Source: Catalimonadaceae bacterium JC749
GTDB lineage: Bacteria; Bacteroidota; Bacteroidia; Cytophagales; Cyclobacteriaceae
DNA: 64,000 nucleotides
Direction of reading: 5' to 3'
Assembly: GCA_021730635.1 (NCBI GenBank)
Contig: JAJNNC010000001.1
Location: 558,001 to 622,000 of the forward strand
Shown here in pieces: positions 60,942 through 64,000 of the stretch. The number at the start of each line of letters is the position of its first letter. Positions within the stretch are counted from its first letter, which is position 1. The position numbers and the translations under genes are program-made. The notes beneath the pieces are model-generated. The model was not told the DNA's origin. It made no database searches and saw only the letters and a program-made list of their open reading frames with translations.

Positions 60942-60944
60942 AGA

Positions 60945-61583
60945 TTACATTTTATTCAAGATATAAACTATAGAGGCTTGTATGACTCTATTCTGTATTT
61001 TAGGATTTGAATCTACAATATAACCTTGCTCATTAGTGACTATAATGTCATTACCCCATACACTGAGTAGTCCATAATTATATCTGATTCCTAAATTCAC
61101 TTTTTCATCAACAGAGTATTTTAATCCTGCATCTAGGCCTAGATCAAACTTTTTTCTATAAATAAATCCAATATCTGCACTTTGACCATCATGTTTTGAT
61201 CTTGCTGATACTAGATAGTCTAGTTCTGGCCCTACTTCAAAGTTTAATCTGTCCTTAATTTTATAGTTCAGTAACACAGGCAGGGCTATATAATGAAAAT
61301 TAATTTTTGTCTTATCTGCTGAATTTCCTGTTGTAGAAAAACCTTTGCTTGAGTAGAGAATTTCAGCAACTACTGCTGTCTTTTTGGTAAAATCTAAAGA
61401 ACTAAATACGCCCAAGTGATAGGATAATCTTATATCGCGCTCAAATGAAAACTCATCTTCATCAATATTGGTAAGACCTATGTTTGTTAAGTTTGCTCCT
61501 GCTTTAACACCAAATGCCATTTGTGAAAAGGCAGCTTGATAGAGAAAAATGCTTAGTATTGAGATAATTAAAATTTTTTTCAT
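60945..61583 (-). CDS. Cassette-borne porin-family (outer-membrane beta-barrel) protein
   Basis: From the ATG at 61583 the protein has 212 residues and a signal peptide (KKILIISILSIFLYQAAFSQ). The frame further upstream runs through the attC-like site and is not coding. The barrel starts MAFGVKAGANLTNIGL, and strands include RLSYHLGVFSSLDFTKKTAVVAEILYSSKGF, NFHYIALPVLLNYKIKDRLNFEVGPELDYLVS and NLGIRYNYGLLSVWG. These are hallmarks of the outer-membrane beta-barrel domain of Bacteroidota. Its ligand, if any, is unknown. Confidence 0.87.
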   Translation of the reverse strand: MKKILIISILSIFLYQAAFSQMAFGVKAGANLTNIGLTNIDEDEFSFERDIRLSYHLGVFSSLDFTKKTAVVAEILYSSKGFSTTGNSADKTKINFHYIALPVLLNYKIKDRLNFEVGPELDYLVSARSKHDGQSADIGFIYRKKFDLGLDAGLKYSVDEKVNLGIRYNYGLLSVWGNDIIVTNEQGYIVDSNPKIQNRVIQASIVYILNKM

Positions 61584-61596
61584 TGTTATTATATTT

Positions 61597-61665
61597 GGCG
61601 TTAACGATAGGTGCAGGCATGGGCCGCAGCGTAGCAAGGCTCTGGCTTGCACAATGTTCTATGGC
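61597..61665 (-). repeat. attC-like site
   Basis: The 69-base site follows the first array gene. GCCATAGAAC (61656-61665, minus strand) is the exact reverse complement of GTTCTATGGC upstream of that gene (62630-62639): 10 of 10 bases. Inner arms include TGTGCAAG and CCTGCAC. GTTAACGCC opens the next cassette. Confidence 0.78.
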
Positions 61666-61669
61666 GTTT

Positions 61670-62614
61670 TTATTCAATTAATTCTATTATAGTCGTATCA
61701 ATACGTTTACCTTTCTCCTTATCAATATCAATCAACGATTCACGATTCGTTTCTATTCTTATAGGGATTCCAGGATAATAGAAATACTCGTATGTATTGT
61801 AATCTGTAATGTCAAACTGAGCTGTTTTCATGGCTTTATTCATCTCCTTATCCTTAAGTTTCATCTGTCTAAACAGTGCCAGGATAATCTCTTTTGTATC
61901 TTCAGGATTAAGGGTCATTTCCTGCACTAAAACACAGTGCGAGTTTCCGACATCCACTTCATCAACATACAACTTGACATCACCTCTAATAGGGGCACCT
62001 CCAAACATGTTTGGCAATTGCTCCTCATAAAGTATCGGTTCATTGGTAGAAAACTCAATACCAAATGGAAAATGAAAGAATTGTAACTCTTTGAAAATCA
62101 ACTGTTCAATTCCTTGTTTAGATTCGTAAACATTCATCAAAGGCTGCATAGCCCTACTTAAATCTTCTTTATTAGTATTCTTGTCCTCCGCAAGGACATT
62201 AACTAGATCAGTAATCAACCCTTTCATCATTTCAGAAATCTCTTCCCAGTTTTTTATGCCTGTAAACTCACCCAATTCACTAGTTTGATAGATGACTTCT
62301 GTCATTTGGTATTTTGAGAACCTATCCGCCAATTTAGGGGGTATGTTGAACTCACTTAAATTGGTTTTATAGCGCCATCTGATGGTATAACTTGTTTCTG
62401 TAGAATCGATCACATTAAAGTTTACAATATAGGATGAAGAATCATCCTTAGATAAGCTGCCATCTTTCCACTGTCTCTTTATTTTGGTTACTTTGAAATC
62501 ATAAGAATCGCCTATTGACCAATAAGAAACGAAAGGAATCGTTGTGTTATCTGATTGACCAAAACAAGCTAAAGAGTTTATGACCAAAATACATATTGTA
62601 GTTGTTATTCTCAT
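61670..62614 (-). CDS. Cassette-borne secreted protein of unknown function
   Basis: The ATG at 62614 gives 314 residues with a signal peptide (RITTTICILVINSLACFGQ); the frame to 62656 is spacer. Sequence is beta-rich with WSIGDSYDFKVTKIKRQWKDG, then helices (WEEISEMMKGLITDLVNVLAE). It resembles secreted DUF-type proteins of Bacteroidota, but I recognise none. The gene is flanked by a perfect 10-base complementary pair, the strongest cassette boundary in the window. Confidence 0.8.
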   Translation of the reverse strand: MRITTTICILVINSLACFGQSDNTTIPFVSYWSIGDSYDFKVTKIKRQWKDGSLSKDDSSSYIVNFNVIDSTETSYTIRWRYKTNLSEFNIPPKLADRFSKYQMTEVIYQTSELGEFTGIKNWEEISEMMKGLITDLVNVLAEDKNTNKEDLSRAMQPLMNVYESKQGIEQLIFKELQFFHFPFGIEFSTNEPILYEEQLPNMFGGAPIRGDVKLYVDEVDVGNSHCVLVQEMTLNPEDTKEIILALFRQMKLKDKEMNKAMKTAQFDITDYNTYEYFYYPGIPIRIETNRESLIDIDKEKGKRIDTTIIELIE

Positions 62615-62629
62615 CTTTTTCTTTTCAAT

Positions 62630-62684
62630 GCCATAGAACACCTGTATAAACACCACTTTAGACAGGAGAGCGAGTGGCGTTTAT
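62630..62684 (-). repeat. 5' edge of the array: R' element and hairpin
   Basis: GTTCTATGGC (62630-62639, minus strand) opens the first cassette. Beside it, ATAAACGCCACT and AGTGGTGTTTAT (62673-62684 and 62646-62657) form a near-perfect 12-base inverted repeat (11 of 12), which may be the 3' half of an attC from a lost or unseen upstream cassette. Confidence 0.55.
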
Positions 62685-62972
62685 GTAGTCTATAGCTGAT
62701 GAAGATAATGCATTTGCAATATTATTACCACAAAAAGTTATATTTTTTCTATAAATACAAACAATAAATGAATACAAATGAGTAAAGGTTCTATTTGTAT
62801 ACAAACGTTTGACCGTTACACTAGACGCTTGATGCTCACCTGCTGTCAGGATCAATAGCGTGCCTTACCGTATCTGTGGCAGAGGCCTTATGGGATCCGG
62901 GTCTCGACCCTTTAGGGAACCTCGAGCGGGTTCCTACCGGTACCGTGTCGAGGTTAAGTGTAACGCTTCTAA
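62685..62972. other. Gap with GC-rich structured stretch
   Basis: No supported gene here. A 65-codon frame that ends at 62658 overlaps the hairpin and shows no domain. Between 62899 and 62953 several inverted repeats are packed: GGGTC/GACCC (62899-62910), GGAACC/GGTTCC (62916-62934) and CCTCGA/TCGAGG (62920-62953). It stands out by its GC content against the AT-rich array. Confidence 0.45.
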
Positions 62973-63004
62973 ATAAAAAAGCCTCCCCGGAAAAGGAAGG
63001 CTTC
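62973..63004 (-). terminator. Rho-independent terminator of the DUF4469 gene
   Basis: On the minus strand AAGCCTTCC pairs with GGGAGGCTT, followed by TTTTTT. It lies 36 bases past the stop of the minus-strand gene at 63040. Confidence 0.85.
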
Positions 63005-63039
63005 TGACTTACGCGGGTAAGTTTTTCAGTAATTTGCCG

Positions 63040-63738
63040 TCAGGCTACTACCAGTGTCTGGTTCAGCTTACCGGTACGCAACTTATTAGTACCTTTCATC
63101 AGGGTTCGTACTTCCAGCGTATAATCTCCTTTTTTCAAAGTGTCCGGCACTGAAAACACCAGCTTCTTGGGCATATTCTGGGCTACCCGGTCTATCCGTG
63201 TGGCAGCCTGCTTGCTGTCTATCAAAAAGATACCCTGCTCGGGATCATCGAGATCGCCGATTTTTAGCTGCTCTCCCGTGATATCTACGGAGCCCCGAGG
63301 TGTAATCACATCATTGTAGGTCTGCGACCAATGGTCGTAGCAAGCTTTCAAAACAGGCATAGGAATACTGCTTTTTACCTTTTCTACTTTGATGCCCTGT
63401 ACTGCCTCGCGCAACAAACTGCCCAACCGCAGATTGATGTTTACCTGGTGGCGCTTCGGATCAAAATTATCCTCTTCGTTGGTAAATACCCCTGAGATGC
63501 TGTGGTCTATGATCAGATATTCTGAAGTGAAACCCTTTCCTGCTTTGAGCTGTTTGCCCAATGCCCGAAACAAGGCATGCGATACTGCCTTACACTCCGT
63601 ATCCTTTAAAATAGAGCCATCACCGGTTATCTCCTCTATCAGTTCATCAATGGTGCACTTCTCATTGTCCTGCACCGTAGCCATGAAGTCTGTAGGGTCC
63701 GGTGTGAGAGGGTTGTCCTGCAAACTGTACTTCAACAT
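63040..63738 (-). CDS. HU-like N-terminal plus DUF4469 protein
   Basis: The 232-residue protein has an N-terminal HU/IHF-like domain (residues about 1-120, with TIDELIEEITGDGSILKDTECKAVSHALFRALGKQLKAGKGF and VNINLRLGSLLREAVQ) and a C-terminal DUF4469 domain (IFLIDSKQAATRIDRVAQNMPKKLVFSVPDTLKKGDYTLEVRTLMKG). Such fusions occur widely in Bacteroidota; DNA binding is expected from the N-terminal fold but not proven. It is monocistronic and has its own terminator. Confidence 0.88.
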   Translation of the reverse strand: MLKYSLQDNPLTPDPTDFMATVQDNEKCTIDELIEEITGDGSILKDTECKAVSHALFRALGKQLKAGKGFTSEYLIIDHSISGVFTNEEDNFDPKRHQVNINLRLGSLLREAVQGIKVEKVKSSIPMPVLKACYDHWSQTYNDVITPRGSVDITGEQLKIGDLDDPEQGIFLIDSKQAATRIDRVAQNMPKKLVFSVPDTLKKGDYTLEVRTLMKGTNKLRTGKLNQTLVVA

Positions 63739-64000
63739 AACGTTATAATTTTAAATAAAACATTGATTTGTCTGGTACCTATGCAAGAACCTTGTCAGCC
63801 CTGAAACGGGGCATGCAATGTTTGAACAGAAAGGCCAGTCATCAAGACTTCAGGGAAAGAAAAGCAGTGATATGCCACACGCGGATATGAGTGCTGATCC
63901 TTTAGTATGAGCCTCTGTTAATAGTTAGCTAGTTGGTAACTCATAGTAAGGAGCAGGGCTCTGTTTTGGAGGGGTACCTCATCTATGATCACTCCCTGGT

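Noticed and set aside
61584-61652. Longer N terminus for the barrel protein
   Set aside because: It would run through the attC-like site, and the clean signal peptide starts at 61583.
62658-62855. 65-codon minus-strand frame at the edge of the array
   Set aside because: Its end overlaps the 62646-62684 hairpin; no domain or signal peptide, and no complementary flanking pair. It may be part of a lost cassette.
62880-62960. tRNA gene considered in the GC-rich hairpin cluster
   Set aside because: No TΨC-like GGTTCGAATCC segment and no cloverleaf with an anticodon arm at the right spacing.

Overview
The window looks like a piece of a Bacteroidota chromosome, probably a free-living Cytophagales-type bacterium. 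This is inferred from the gene families, not from a marker gene: SusC/D-independent secreted lipoproteins with short lipobox signals, MacB/FtsX-like single-chain permeases, LytS/LytTR pairs, PorT-like barrels, DUF2490 and DUF4469 proteins, and Tat- or Sec-exported Gfo/Idh/MocA oxidoreductases. No rRNA, tRNA, CRISPR, transposase, prophage or recombinase gene was found.

Layout. 1-5.3 kb: hydrolase, nitroreductase and DinB genes, then a PadR regulator coupled to a large FtsX-type permease, with a palindromic operator upstream. 5.76-13.8 kb: a minus-strand block of seven genes, mostly secreted, lipoprotein or outer-membrane proteins (two thioredoxin-fold proteins, a GT51-like protein, an OmpA-domain lipoprotein, a DUF2490 barrel, a serine-hydrolase remnant), with cassette-like spacers between them. 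14.5-33 kb: ordinary chromosomal genes (two convergent Gfo/Idh/MocA oxidoreductases, a thioredoxin-TPR protein, a MacB-like permease, a ROK kinase, an SMP-30 lipoprotein, an SDR-DUF2867 protein, a GGR-like flavoprotein, a lipoprotein-LytS-LytTR operon, an M16 peptidase). 33.6-37.4 kb: Uma2 nuclease, PEP carboxykinase and a 2-hydroxyacid dehydrogenase. 37.8-45.2 kb: a sugar operon with an L-rhamnose isomerase, an FGGY kinase, an NCS1-type permease, a 57-residue membrane protein, xylulokinase and xylose isomerase, ending in a terminator. 45.3-48.75 kb: a minus-strand operon behind a TPP riboswitch (methyltransferase, AIR-synthase-like, ThiE-like, Trm112-like). 48.9-56.2 kb: regulator, hydrolases and small membrane or secreted proteins. 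56.5-57.4 kb: DUF433/DUF5615 pair followed by a frameshifted HepT remnant. 57.5-62.7 kb: an AT-rich array of seven small genes separated by attC-like sites. 63.0-63.7 kb: a DUF4469/HU-like protein.

The most striking feature is the 57.5-62.7 kb array. For each of the seven genes, a 7-13 base motif just upstream is complementary to a motif just after its own stop codon. The motif differs from gene to gene but the complementarity is kept. This is what integron gene cassettes show (R' at the cassette's 5' end pairing with its own R'' near the 3' end). Spacer lengths of about 62-133 bases fit attC sites. There is no integrase gene in the window, so the array resembles a cluster of attC sites lacking an integrase (CALIN). 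The 5.8-13.8 kb block shows the same pattern more weakly and may be a second, older array. Cargo is dominated by exported proteins of unknown function, including a Kazal-like inhibitor and a GT51 domain whose expected catalytic glutamate is glutamine.
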